Source: Nymphaea colorata (lineage: Eukaryota > Streptophyta > Magnoliopsida > Nymphaeales > Nymphaeaceae). Taken from it: a stretch of 64,000 bases of DNA. Location: the NCBI RefSeq assembly GCF_008831285.2, contig NC_045139.1, positions 8,588,204 to 8,652,203 of the forward strand, read 5' to 3'. The first letter of the stretch is position 1, and each line of letters begins with the position of its first letter. The notes beneath the pieces are model-generated. The model ran no database searches, was not told the origin of the DNA, and saw nothing but the letters and a program-made list of their open reading frames with translations. Shown one piece after another: positions 28,801 through 40,767 of this stretch. A program made the position numbers and the translations under genes.

Positions 28801-30654
28801 TGCTTAGGGACATAATCAAAAGTTCAGGGAATATAACTTCGATTTTCTTCACAAATGGAGAGAATAGAAAGACAGGTGTTTGCATCAGCCAGCCTATATG
28901 ACCTGAGTTCTTTGTTTTTTCTTTTTTTGATTGATCAGGTGACAATGTCATTCAAAGAGCATGGCAGAATAATTTTCTTGTAAGTTTATCACGGCTATTT
29001 GCTGGAGTCATTGCTAGACTCCTGGCATTTATCCTTCTAATTTTCTGTGGTTTGGGGAGAATGGTATCTACGCATCATACGGGTGAAAGACTGAACTTGG
29101 GTACAAGGAATTTCTCGAGGTCCAATCCTAGAAGCCTTTCAGAAAGTTCTGGGGCTCAAATTTCAGACGAGAATGTGATGACATCCTGCTTGCAGCGGCT
29201 ACAGAACTTAGAAAAAAAAGTAAGTGAGCTGACTAAAAACCCATCCAAAATTCCTCCAGAGAAAGACAGTGTGCTGCTTGATTCTTTCAGCCGTATCAAA
29301 TCTATTGAGTTTGACCTAGAAAAAACAAAAAAGGTAAATCCATGTGCTCTTACTGGTTTTTGCTTTATGGTCCTTTCATTTTAAATAGTGAAAAATAACT
29401 TTCATGCATTAATGATGCTTCCTTGCAACAAAGGAAAATTATCTACTTCTATGACCCTTCTAAACTAATCTAGATGGTCATGATGTTTGAAAATGAGTTG
29501 AAAGTCCGAAATCTAGGTTTGTGGATGGGAGTGGGAACCAATACATGGTAATGAAATACACACACTTGCACCCAGTCAGTCACACGTACCTGAGAATTTT
29601 TCTTGAAATTGGATGAAGTGAAGGAATGCAGTTTTTGTTATTTTATGGAACCATTTTTATTAATAAACTTAGAGTAATTCATTGACATATATAAGCTGGA
29701 CACAATTGCTGCCTGGCTGGATATGTTATTTCCTTGTTTAGATAAGTTTTTTGGTTTTTAGGCACATACAAGATGAACATTCTTTTGAATTATAAAGTGC
29801 TTATCCAAGTACAAGTTTCTTCATGGAACCAGGGTTAATAATTGTCGGAGAGGGGGGGATCAATATTTGCTTCATATATAGTGCAACTAAGCTTGGGCAT
29901 TGGGCCGGCCCGGCCCGACACCCGAAACCTGGGCTACATTAAAAAATATATTTTTAATATAAAATAATATATAAATGTAATTAATCGTAATAAACTATTA
30001 TACTTATATATATAAATTAATAAAATACATAAATAAAAAAACTTATCGGGCCCAACCGGGCCAGCCCGATAAGGAGTCGGGCCGGCTCGGTGCCCTTTTT
30101 TCAGAGCCCAGGCCCGAGTCGGGCTGGGTGCCGGGTACCTGCCGATGGCCCGGCCTAGCGCCCAATCTTAAGTGCAACCATCTTTGATTGCTAGTTACTG
30201 CACACATGTTCTAAATTTGTTTGTTCTATCCTAAAAACTTAATCAACATGAAAAATGACGAAAGTCGCAACCATGAGAACTTTTTGATGTTTCTGATATT
30301 AAAATGCTATTTGAATGAAGTAGAAAGGCACATCAATAAATTAATTTACATGAACCATTTCTCAAACAAGTAATGGAACCTTATTCACAAATATGTAACA
30401 TATAAGAATTTATGAACCATTACTAACAGGCATTCATTTGTTCCATTGAAATGAAAAACATTAGATAACTAACAAGGAATAGACATAGAATAGAAATTCG
30501 AACATCTTTCACGAATTCTAGTCAACGGAAAATAGAAAAATTGATGCATTAATATGTGGACATAGACTGTTTATAATGAAAGCACTTGTGTGATCAAGCA
30601 ATGGGGGCAAACTTGGTCTGCTTCCTTTCACTGATGATAGGCAACTGAGTAAAT

Positions 30655-30714
<60 letters not shown>

Positions 30715-32435
30715 CAATACTGGTGGGTTGTTTCCACTGATGGCATGTGAGAGCAATTGCAGTTGATGTGGCTTCAGAATGCTCCAAATTCCAGCAAGGG
30801 GACTGATTTGGATTTTGAGGAGGATAAAATAAGGGGCTTTGGGGCAGAAATGGAGAGGAAAAGAGGGCATGGAAATGGTTTGAAAATTTTCTTCCTTTTT
30901 AGTTTTGATGGAGCACTTAAGCCTACAAAAAAAAAAAAAAAAAAGACGTGTGTCCAGGGCGTGCCCTGTTATCCCAGCCCACCCCTTCTCAATTTTCAGT
31001 AGGGAAGGTCAGGCGGGGACATGCTTCCCCTCCTCTCTCCCTGCCTAGCATAGCTCTACTGCTGCCTTCAGTGGCTACTATATCATTGTGTTCAGTTTTG
31101 AAGGGAACTTTTCTTACTAAAAAGATCAAGACTGTGTCTCGCTTGTTATCTCTTGGATTTTCCAGATGTCCAAGGAAAACAGTTTTTGTACTTTATAATG
31201 TCTGTTCTGCTGATTTTCAAGTTTGTCTTTTTAATGAAGGCATTGAAAGCAACTGCTTTGAAGCAAATGGAACTTGCAGAATCACTAGATTTGCTGGAAG
31301 AAGTAACTCCACAGGTTTGTTTACAGGCTAATTGAGTACCTTTGCTTTCCTTTATCAGGTTCTCTGTCTGCATTCAAGAATCGTGGTCCAGTCCTGAATA
31401 ATGTAGTTTTTTTTTTTGCTGAAAGTGAGCAGGAGAATTCCCCAATCATTTATTAAGAAAGAATGAAAGAAAGTCCTGAATAATTTAGTTGGATGAGGCA
31501 AATCAATTTAGTATATAAATTTTTATGCATGAGTGCATCTTGCCCATTCGAGAACTGTAGCCTTCTTGGGCCTTTCTGCTTCATCTTTTGCCATTTTAAA
31601 GATACATGATGTTTTCTACGTAAAAAAAGGTGGAGCTAATGGATTGGTTTCAGTCAGGAACTTACCTGCATGGCCTATTGAACATGGGTTTGTTTCCTGT
31701 TATTGGGGAAAAGGAAAATTAAATGACAACTGCTGGAATAGGTCAAAACTCTCATTTCCTCTTAGGTTTGGGGATCACCTTTTAATAAATGACGAAGCCT
31801 GAAAAGATTACTGTAGGCAGCCAAAAGTGTCTTAGTGAATTGAAATATGCTTCATCATAAATTGTGCATGTACATGCAATGACTGAAATAATTTACTAAG
31901 ACAACCTAAGAGCTGAATGTCTAGATTTTAGTAAATTCTGTTGCTGAAACCAAAACATGGTTCCATTCCAGAACCCCAAGAAGGTGCTAGTAGTCGAGGG
32001 TAGTTGAAGTTCGGGATCCATTCCAGAATCCCAAAAAGATGCATTAGTCGAGGCTTCTGCAAGTCCTAGAGAAATTTAAGATGCAGGGCTGTCACTTCAG
32101 AAAGAGTCGACAGATCAATACTTCTAATGTGCATCAATCAATAGATTTCTTGACTTATTTGGCATGGCTTCCAGACTTCCAGTATAGCATTATGATACTC
32201 CCCAAGATGATCCATTATCTGGAACTTGGCCAACTTGACCAATCTGTATACATCAGTTATAACTGTTCTAGTTGTTCATTTCATTTGTTATGACTTATGA
32301 GCCTCTTTTTCTTCTCAATCTACTTTAACAGTTCGATATTTGTTCATTTTGATAGTTTGTTGACTTTCATGTCATGACTTGACAATAACATGGTTTTTTT
32401 CTAACTCATCGACATATTACTTGCAGGATGGCTAA
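22844..32435 (+). CDS. SFH: SEC14-like phosphatidylinositol/phosphatidylcholine transfer protein (SFH type), 14 exons, 595 aa
   Basis: Exchanges phosphatidylinositol and phosphatidylcholine and couples lipid metabolism to phosphoinositide signalling at membranes. Exons: 22844-22877, 23016-23316, 24745-24844, 25607-25873, 25988-26065, 26175-26276, 26353-26402, 26492-26591, 26677-26775, 26922-27035, 27764-27827, 28939-29333, 31240-31314 and 32427-32435; all are GT-AG and the phases sum to 1788 nt. It has the basic SFH N-terminus ([12 protein letters not shown], then DDYHMM), the CRAL-TRIO N segment [17 protein letters not shown], and a lipid-binding SEC14 domain over about residues 146-340 ([20 protein letters not shown], then [20 protein letters not shown]). 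A hydrophobic segment follows (about 449-478), then C-terminal heptad-like helices (about 500-593). The last coding exon encodes only Asp-Gly-stop. Exon 1 ([11 protein letters not shown]) is the least certain part: its GTAAGG donor and phase fit, but another upstream start is possible. Several introns exceed 1 kb and hold repeats. Confidence 0.9.
25178..25287 (+). repeat. 55-bp tandem duplication in SFH intron 3
   Basis: Two adjacent 55-bp units (25178-25232 and 25233-25287), both starting GATTGTCTGA and ending AAGCTTTGAT, with about seven mismatches. Confidence 0.9.
29888..30170. mobile_element. hAT-type MITE with perfect 8-bp target duplication, in SFH intron 12
   Basis: A 283-bp element flanked by AGTGCAAC on both sides (29880-29887 and 30171-30178). 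The termini are TAAGCTTGGGC and, inverted, TAAGATTGGGC, giving 11-bp terminal inverted repeats with one mismatch. GC-rich arms (GGGCCGGCCCGGCCCGACAC and similar) surround an AT-rich core. An 8-bp duplication is the known hallmark of hAT superfamily insertion. There is no coding capacity, so it must have been mobilised in trans. Confidence 0.85.
30655..30710. repeat. Compound (TG)n-(AG)n microsatellite in SFH intron 12
   Basis: About 10 TG units run directly into about 18 AG units with one interruption. Confidence 0.95.
31963..32053 (+). repeat. Tandem duplication in SFH intron 13
   Basis: CCATTCCAGAACCCCAAGAA (from 31963) and CCATTCCAGAATCCCAAAAA (from 32018) each continue to a TAGTCGAGG end. 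The period is 55 bp. Confidence 0.85.
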
Positions 32436-33816
32436 GATTCTGCTTGTGCTCGTCTTATCCAGTCTTCAGAAGTTGGACATATGTTTGATCAATTATTGGA
32501 AACCAAGAGTTTATTCTGTACATATAAGCGGAGAAAATTTTTGCAGTTCCAGGATGGACTTGAAAGTCCAAGGCATAAGATGGTGATGAAGAAATGTCGT
32601 TGGACGTTCTTTTCTCTCAGTTCTGGGCATCTGAAATGAGTCTGGCATGTGAGGCAAGGTCTTTGCCCTCCATATCCTGCTTATATGTTTCCGGTGTCCC
32701 CCATTTCAAATATGTTCCCTGTTTGAATTACAAAATAGGGTTATAAAGTCCATATTTAGGTGGGCGGGCTGTGGATCTTTAAGTCAAGTTTGGCGTGTTC
32801 ACTGTGGTTCTTCACACTTAGGCTTGCCTTGTACTTTTTATTTACTTTATCGATCTTAGGCAAGTATCATCAGTTCTCAGCTGTTTTAGCTTGCTTCTCT
32901 TGGGTATCAAGTCATATCTTCCGTAATAAGTCTGATTTATTAAATTATAGTTGTTGCAACTCTTGGTCAGGTGTGGTTCTCTTTGTTCGCGTGAACAGTT
33001 TTGTTAGGTTTCTGTTTCATGGGTATTCAAGTGACTGTTCTTTATGTGTTTACTTACAGCTGATTTGGTGTGCAGCTGATTAAGAGTGTGCAGATCTTCC
33101 TTGCAGACTGTAAATGTTTTGCTTCTTCCCATTTTTCATGTCATTTATGCCGCAAGTGAAATCATATGTACCACAATGGTAGCCAATTGTACATGTATTT
33201 TCTTTAGTATTTTGGAGCGCTCTCTCTCTCTCTCTGAATTATCTTCTGATGTAGGATTTAGGAGATACGCATGCTTCTCTTTTTGAAATGGACTGGCAAG
33301 TGATTAGCTAGTTTGGATATATGACACCCTTCATTGTGCAATTTTTTCGCAGATGTAAAAGTATCACAAATTGGGGCAAATTGATATATTTTCGATTAAT
33401 CACCCTATCACATGATTGCAATGGTAAAAAAAAAGCTTAAAAAAAATGCAATATATACAACTATCAAGCAGCATCGCCTGCATAGATATATTTCCAGCGA
33501 GCATTTAAACTTTCCTTCTGTGGCATGGCCTCTTTTGCTCTGGCGCATACCTTCACGTTTAAGCTCGTTGACCCTCATGTCATGGGATGCTGGAACAATG
33601 CCTCGGGTGTATATATTTTTTTTCTTATTGATTTTAGAAGCTTTTATTCATAGTTGGCAAACTTGGTGATTTGACTTAAGTCTTGGGCGACTCGGCCGAG
33701 TCTGGTACAATATGATTTTTGATGATATAAAGCTAAATTAATGATAAAAAATGATGTTGATCGTTTTTTTTTAATCAATATGGGAAGACCAAAAAAAGAG
33801 GAAGCTGAATTTGTTG

Positions 33817-33854
<38 letters not shown>

Positions 33855-35600
33855 ATAAATATAAATATACACACACACACATTATTTGTTGGGCATTTGT
33901 GATTTTTCAGCAACCTTTAAGCCCAAAACCCCAAACCAGTCCTGTTCTTCATATGTCTCTCTCTCGCTCTCTAATAACTCCCAACATATTTTTTTTACAT
34001 TTAATGATTTTATCAAGTCTTTAAGCATTGAGTAGTTAGTTAGATCATTTGGAGAAAAAATAGAAAGAACGAGAGGGCTGCAGTCTGGTAAGTCGGTTGC
34101 ACGTAGGTAGTTTGATTCTTGGTGCTTGACTCGGCCAAGTCATCAAGTTAACGGGGCTCTGCCGGTCTAAGTCCAATTCCCAAGTTTGCCAGTTAGGCTT
34201 TTATTAAAATAGAGAATAATAAGCATGTTCCTTTCGGGTTGGCACGTCTCCAATTCCCTAAAGACTTCTTGGTAATTTGAAAAGATTGTGTTGCGTTAGC
34301 GAATAAGACTACATTGCAAACTCGTTGGTTTCTTATAAAAGCAGCACATCAATGAATGGCTCGAACAGATCGAAGCCTCTCTCCCCTTTTTCTCCTGCCC
34401 CAGAGTCTAGAGCAATCCACAAGGCTTTATAGGGCGTCTAAAAGGAGCGTTGCTGGGGAAATCCTCGCATGCAAAGCTACAAATGAACGAATCAAAGAAC
34501 AAGACAAGCAACAAACCTGGTTCTTAGACCCTTGCAAAGAACAAATCCCCAGTCCCCACTCTCGACAGGAGTCATCGTGGATATTAAGCTTTAGGATATC
34601 TATAACCTCCCATGCTGGGTTCGTCTTCATGATCTTCATATGATCCCATGAATGCGTAAGACCCAAACAAGTGAGAATGGCCTCGCTAGTAGTCCTCTCC
34701 ATCTACTAGGGACTCCAATAAGTCCAATTCTTCCACATTCATCACCCAGGAATGATCATAACCTGTAAACAAAGTGCTGGACACTCCAAGCTCGAGATCT
34801 GCCTGCATACCACATGACCAGGAGCATTCTACGAGACTCTTTCTTCCTTATCTCATAGACTAATTTCTGCTTGCCATCTCTTCCCAACTACATGTTGGTC
34901 GTAACGAATACAAAGGAGGCATTGGGTAATAGGAACATTGCATTAATATTCCATTAATTTGTCTCAAAGATTAGAATAGATTTGTGGAAGAAAAAAAGAG
35001 AGTAAAAGGTTGCCCTTGGTTAAATTGCCATCGGAAAAACTTGTCTTTTCAAAATATAGCCGTTACTTGTTAACATAGATGGGGCTTCAAATATGCATGA
35101 GACCTCGTTTAGACCAACATTAATCACTATTATGCTTGATCTTGATTCAAAACTGAAGTTCGATAAGCTACCAACCATTTATCTCCGAACTATTAACGGT
35201 GTGCCCCCGGTTTGATTGTGCCTTTGTGTACCGTGAAATAATAAACAATTCGTATGATAATATAGCACATGCTAATTCAGTGAACTTGTCAAAAATTTGT
35301 AGTTCATTCGTCTTGTAATAAATAATCACTTTTTGAGCCATAAAATTTTGGTGCATCCTCAACTGTTAGTTTTTATTTTCCATGACTTTTCTTATTGAAA
35401 ATTGAAACCATTAAACTTATTTTCATTAAGCAAACTATAAAATATCCTCTTCCTGGGACGCTAGGAACAGAAAATCAAGCGTCTTCTCAAATAACGTGTT
35501 GCTATTGTGTTGTTAGAACGTAATGAACAAAAGGGTTCCGTTCCTGAATGAATAGTGCACATTGACGTGTTCGGAACGCCCGGACGGCCAGACTGGGTTC
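32436..35600. other. Intergenic region between SFH and eS7
   Basis: The left part (about 32436-32760) is probably SFH 3' UTR. The rest has no recognised gene. It contains a 548-bp transposon relic (33649-34196) with a CT microsatellite. A minus-strand open stretch at about 34684-34840 reads like protein but is unassigned. The right end is the eS7 promoter. Confidence 0.5.
33649..34196. mobile_element. Non-autonomous DNA transposon with 9-bp target duplication
   Basis: GCTTTTATT is present immediately outside both ends (33640-33648 and 34197-34205). Inside, the left end is CATAGTTGGCAAACTTGG and the right end, inverted, is CTAACTGGCAAACTTGG, so the termini are inverted repeats that share TGGCAAACTTGG. 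Both ends then carry GACTCGGCCgAGTC/GACTCGGCCAAGTC-type sequence. A perfect 9-bp duplication is typical of Mutator-like elements. No reading frame is present. The interior holds a (CT)n run (about 33818-33845) and a pol III B-box-like TTTGATTCTTGG. Confidence 0.8.
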
Positions 35601-35602
35601 GT

Positions 35603-35846
35603 CCAATGCGGACAACCTGTTATAAGTAGGGCGACGCCGACGCAGAGCAATAAGGTAAATCTGGCAGTGAATTGAGGGCATTTAGGTAAACGTGTTTTTC
35701 CAACCCAAAAACCCTAGAGGGATGGATAATAAGAGAAGAGCAGCTTCCTCCTTCGGCTTCCTCTGCGGCAGCGAAAACCCTACGAGTTAGAGCGGTTTTC
35801 CAACCGTTGCTGTCACCTCCTTCGGCCAGATCGGACGCCGTCGCAG
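35603..35846 (+). promoter_or_regulatory. eS7 core promoter and non-coding first exon with telo box and uORF
   Basis: A CCAAT motif (35603-35607) and TATAAGTA (35621-35628) precede the first exon, which ends at 35846 with the donor GCAG|GTACC. AAAACCCTAG at 35707-35716 is a telo box, a known cis-element of plant ribosomal protein genes. The leader also contains an ATG at 35722 opening a 22-codon uORF to a TAG at 35788-35790. The leader intron runs to about 37323 (TAG|GAGCAAG). Confidence 0.65.
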
Positions 35847-37340
35847 GTACCTGCATCTCCCTTTCTCTTTATCTGATTCCAATTTGATGTTTGACGGTGT
35901 TAATATTGATAAAAACTTTGCTCTTGGCAAGATATTCCGAGTGTTTTTCTTTTCTTTTTTTGGGTTGATTAATTTTCTCTGGTATTACATTTTATGATTT
36001 TTGTCTGTATCTCGATGCTGGAATGCTTTCCTTGACTTTGTTGTCACATTATTCTGCGACAGCATGAGGATTGTATGTATGATGTCTCTCATGAGACTAC
36101 TAGTTGTACCTTCATGCAGGACGTTTAATTGGAAACTGCTGTTGTCCCTACTTTATTAGGATCTTATTTAAATTTGGGTCCGCTGCTGCATTGTTCTTGA
36201 GCTTCTGAGTTTTTTCCTTAAGAGAAACTTGGGAATACGAGAACTAGGCGTATGATGTTTTTTTGTTTGATGGGAATCTTTTGGCGTCCTTGATTTCTTG
36301 CTCTGATTGTGTTTTGCCCAAAGTGGTTTTGTGGGAGTAGATGTTAGTTTTTATTCCTTTTCTAAGAATTTGGTGTGAAACTGTCTGCAGGATACCCATC
36401 TAGTATTATGTTGGTTACTGTCATGTGTCGTCACTCTGGTGAACATTTCCTATTTTGGTTTACTAGTGACACGTCCTTGGCAGAAATTCTGGGTCAACAA
36501 GTGGTGAAAAATCATGCTCCTCGTCTACTAGTACACGGGGTTATATTGGCTATATATGTAACATGAAGTTGGGTCATGGTTGAGATAGCTAAAGACTTCA
36601 CTTTCATTATTCCAAGCCTGCAAGTATGCAATTGTACAGCTAGAATGGAATTCAAAAAATCAAGCCATCCAAGTGGCACCCTTACCCTTCCTCTGGCGAC
36701 CATACTCTTGTAGTCTGGTTGAGATCGTCTTGATCTTATCTTGCTAATAGAAAAAAGGAGAAAGGTAATAAACATAATACATCTATGATGTGTCAATTAA
36801 ATCCATGGGCCTGCAAGATTTTGTTAATGTTGAAATGATGCATGTGGTGCATATGAAGGCAAATAACCTTTTGTTCAGGATAAACTTGACGTTGAACTCC
36901 TAATAATACATGCTTCTATATGTTGGCTTTCTATGTGGTAGCATCTCTGGAGAGACGATCACTTGAAAATACTAATCTTGACCTGAAACGCTTCAATGCT
37001 TGTAAATTTGATAATAATTCAAATTCGTTAGCTGTTCTACTGTTGCTCTTATGAACTTGTTGCAAGAGTTCGAACTTCTGTGCTTATTTGGGCTTTTATG
37101 AGTAAATTCAATTATCTTGAACTTTATATTTGCTGTTATTAGCAAGTATAAGCGGGTAGTTTTTCCTTCAGTTTTGCTTATTAATTTTAATCAATGTATT
37201 GTATACTGTTTTTGCTTCTAAATGCTTGTAGGACTGTTAACATTTTTTGTATTTCAAGATTTGAATTTGTTCCTGTTTGACTGTTATTTTGATTGGATAT
37301 ACTATGACAACATTGTCATGTAGGAGCAAGAGTAGCCAAG

Positions 37341-39401
37341 ATGTATACCGCAAGGAGGAAAATTCAGAAAGACAAGGGCGCCGAGCCTTCTGAATTTGAG
37401 GAGACAGTTGCACAGGTTAAAAATCTGAGCATTGTTACCTTATTATTTTTTTGGACCATTTGAGGATTTGTTTTTCAAACAGAAGTTTGGATCCTATTGC
37501 AGGCTTTGTTTGACCTTGAAAACACCAACCAAGAGTTGAAGAGTGATTTGAAGGATCTTTTCATCAACTCAGCTGTGTATTGATCTTACTTACTGCTCTG
37601 GGTTCTTAATGGCAATTATTGCACCAGAAAGTTTCCTCTTATTTGTATTGTTTTTTTTCCTTTTTCCTGGGTGTGAAGCCAAGTTGACATCTCCAGCAAT
37701 CGCAAGGCAGTTGTGGTTCATGTTCCATACAGATTGCGTAAGGCCTTCCGCAAGATTCATGTGAGGCTTGTGAGGGAGCTTGAGAAGAAATTCAGTGGAA
37801 AGGTGGCTGTCCTCTTTCAATTTTTTTCATTTTTCTTACTGTATATGTGGTTAAATAGTATGTTTTTCACTATTGTCATAGTGATGCTGGTAGGTATGTT
37901 TATATTGTAAAGAGTACATTGTCATATTCCCATGTTATTAAGACTCAAAATGTCGAAAATGAAAATGGTGGATCTATGAGCTATGTTAGTTTCACTTGGA
38001 GTTTAGTACTTGGCATGACATATTTCCTTTTATATCATTGTCACACTGTTTAATGTGATAGCATCACTTTCTTTCTTTTACTTTTTTTTTTTTTTACGAC
38101 TTGTATATTTGATGTGGGTAGCATGTTTTTTGTAGTTCAGTCATGTCATCAAACCCAATCAGTTTGACATCATACTTCATAGTGTCTAATGCTATGAAGT
38201 ATGATCTCAGAGGCAGGTCTCGGTTATGAAATTTCATGGAATTTGTTTTGCACGAGTTCCAATAGGGTCTGTAATTGGTGTATGAAATCTCTTACATGGT
38301 CTAACATCATCTACAGTTTTATTGTTTCATGTTCTTTTCTACTTTCTACAAATAAGACTTGAGCATGGGCCACTGGACATGTTTTAAGAAATGCCATGAA
38401 AATAACTCTCTGAACATGTAAAATAGAGAACTCATTTCACACTCAGTTTTTTCTGCAAATAAAAATTGACCACGACCCAACTGGGCATTTTTTAGGAAAT
38501 GCAGTGAAAATAACCAAGTCTCTCGACATGCGACATATAGAACTCCTTTTGTTGGGCAACATGTCATCGGTTTGTGGTCATCTATGTGTTTATCACATCT
38601 TATGTATTCTTTGTGGTCATTTTTGTGAAGGGCCATCATTGCTGAGTTCTCTCTACTTTGTCGACATGGAATATGTCCTTTGAGCCTTGAGGTCCACTGA
38701 GTCCCTTGACATGGTTACCTTCTCATTGCTGGGTTGTCTTTCTTTTTAAAGGGTTGTCATTGCTGATGTATGAATTGTTTTTCTGGTTCTTCCAACCTTC
38801 GACATTATATCTCTTTTTGCTGATGCCTCTGGAACTTCTATATGATTTGATAGTCTCAGGAATTAAATATTGTGGAATGTTGGATTATGGACTTACATGT
38901 TTGCCTGTCTCATGTCCTTCTCCCTTTTAAAACAGGATGTTATCTTGATTGCTACAAGAAGAATTCTGCGACCTCCCAAGAAGGGTTCTGCAGTTGCAAG
39001 GCCTCGAAGTCGCACACTTACTGCTGTTCATGAGGCAATATTGGAAGATGTTGTATATCCTGCAGAAATTGTTGGCAAGCGTATTAGATATCGGCTTGAT
39101 GGATCTAAAATCATGAAGGTTGGTACTTTTTATTAGCTGAATTTGCTAGGTCTGATATTTCAGCAGATCTTTACAGCTGGTTAATTTACAACACAAAAAT
39201 GATATCTATTTTGACCTCTTGAATTTTCTTCCTTAACCAGGTATTAATTTGTGGCTTGTTTTCGTGTTACTGTGACAGGTTTACCTAGATCCTAAGGAAC
39301 GTAACAACACAGAATACAAATTGGAAACTTTCTCTGGAGTTTACAGGAAGCTTGCTGGGAAGGATGTTGTGTTCGAATATCCGATTGCGGAAACAGCGTG
39401 A
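37341..39401 (+). CDS. RPS7: Small ribosomal subunit protein eS7 (RPS7), 5 coding exons, 192 aa
   Basis: A structural protein of the cytosolic 40S subunit. Coding exons are 37341-37415, 37503-37576, 37679-37802, 38936-39118 and 39279-39401; all phases agree and give 579 nt with stop. The protein begins [20 protein letters not shown] and contains the highly conserved blocks [40 protein letters not shown] and [20 protein letters not shown]. It ends EYPIAETA. Length matches plant eS7 (about 190 aa). The ATG at 37341 lies 18 nt into the second exon, after a leader intron of about 1.5 kb. The third coding intron (37803-38935) contains a perfect 14-bp hairpin and a diverged duplication. Expression is probably constitutive and growth-linked, as the telo box suggests. 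Confidence 0.96.
38169..38205 (+). repeat. Perfect 14-bp hairpin in eS7 intron
   Basis: ATCATACTTCATAG (38169-38182) and its exact reverse complement CTATGAAGTATGAT (38192-38205) are separated by 9 nt. It lies in the intron between coding exons 3 and 4 on the transcribed strand. Confidence 0.9.
38357..38551 (+). repeat. Diverged tandem duplication in eS7 intron
   Basis: Two copies about 108 bp apart share GGGC(C/A)-T-TTTTA(A/G)GAAATGC, GTGAAAATAAC/ATGAAAATAAC, CTCTC-GA-CATG and ATAGA(G)AACTC. The copies are about 38357-38436 and 38467-38551. Confidence 0.55.
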
Positions 39402-40767
39402 TGGACACAGTAGATTGGACAGAATTATTCGCATTTACTTTGCATTTTTCCTAGATGTTGCAGTATTTATGAGCCAAATTTTGTACTCGCAATAGAGAGC
39501 AGGTTTCATGTTTTGAGTGTGAAATGCTCTACGAAGCGTGGATTTTGGTATGGTGTCACAATTTGGATATTGTTATCGCAGAATTGCTTTCATTTAGCAT
39601 TTATGGATGTCGTTATGCTGTTCGGCTTTAGCTTTATTTTTTCGCCTATCATGCCTTATGGTTTCCGTGTTCTTGTTATTATTGATATGTTTGAACACAC
39701 GCACATCCTAGCTAGTCTGTGAATATTCTATTTCATGTTTATTTTGGAACTTATAAATGTCCTGTACTCTTTCCAAGCATGGGCTTTTGCCTCTTGTTTC
39801 GTTAACATGGAGTTGTTTACGGAGGTATATTCACCAACTCTGCAAAATTGATTGGACCTGCAATTATTCGTAGAAACTTAATAACAAAGAACCAAAGAAC
39901 CAAAGCACGTGACCTCTCCTTTTACGCGAACTTGCAAACCTTGCTCCATAAGCCCTTTTCGTTTCAATGCTTGCAAGACCACTGTGCTCTCTAAAGAGTG
40001 GTTTTCAATTGCCTCATTTTTGCACTCGAATGTGGGTTTATTGTTGAAGTGATTGCAAATGTAGCTAAACCACGTTCATTAGGGCAGGCAATACGTGATA
40101 ACGTGTGGAAATGCAAGCTTCGAAAGAATGCTTCTAATTAAAATTGAACCAATTGGTACCTTTTTGTGCTTGATTACTGATATATCAAAATCTGATCGCA
40201 TTCAAAAGGTTTACGGGGATAAAATCATGTCGCCTTCAAAAATCGATCTAAAATCCAATATGATCCCCTATTTGCCATCTTAGCTTTCTCTTAGCCGTTA
40301 CTAATCTTCTGAAAAAGCCATTGATGGACTGAGCCTTTCAATTGACGCAACATTTAGGCTCTGCAGCTTCTCGAAGGCAACTTTGATTGCTCTGCGCTTC
40401 CTTTCACTATGGGGGATGTGAAACTCAGTGAAAAAAGGGTGGACCTGTCACCCGCCGCTTCTATTCACCTAATTTTAAGCACGAGAAACTGTATACTTGG
40501 GAATGGCTGGGTTTATTCATCACTTGTTTGATGATCTTAGATTTAGACAAAGTAAAAAGATGTCCAGAATCAGATTTCGATGGAGCATGCATGGACACCC
40601 ACAGATTTTGCTAACCTATGGTTGCAATTCAATCCAATCATGACTTTAGAAAAAGTTACAGAAAGTCGCTTAATGCTTGGGCAGGTCACTGTTTAACTTT
40701 CAAAAGCCATTAGTAGGTGGCTCGTGTAGATTTTTTCCAAATTGGAGTTCTTATCTATTACATCACC

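Noticed and set aside
30518-31331. Several open frames within SFH intron 12, around a TG/AG microsatellite
   Set aside because: They are translations of simple repeats or overlap the real exon 13 in another frame.
36375-36566. Open frame in the eS7 leader intron
   Set aside because: Lies entirely within the leader intron and has no conserved content.
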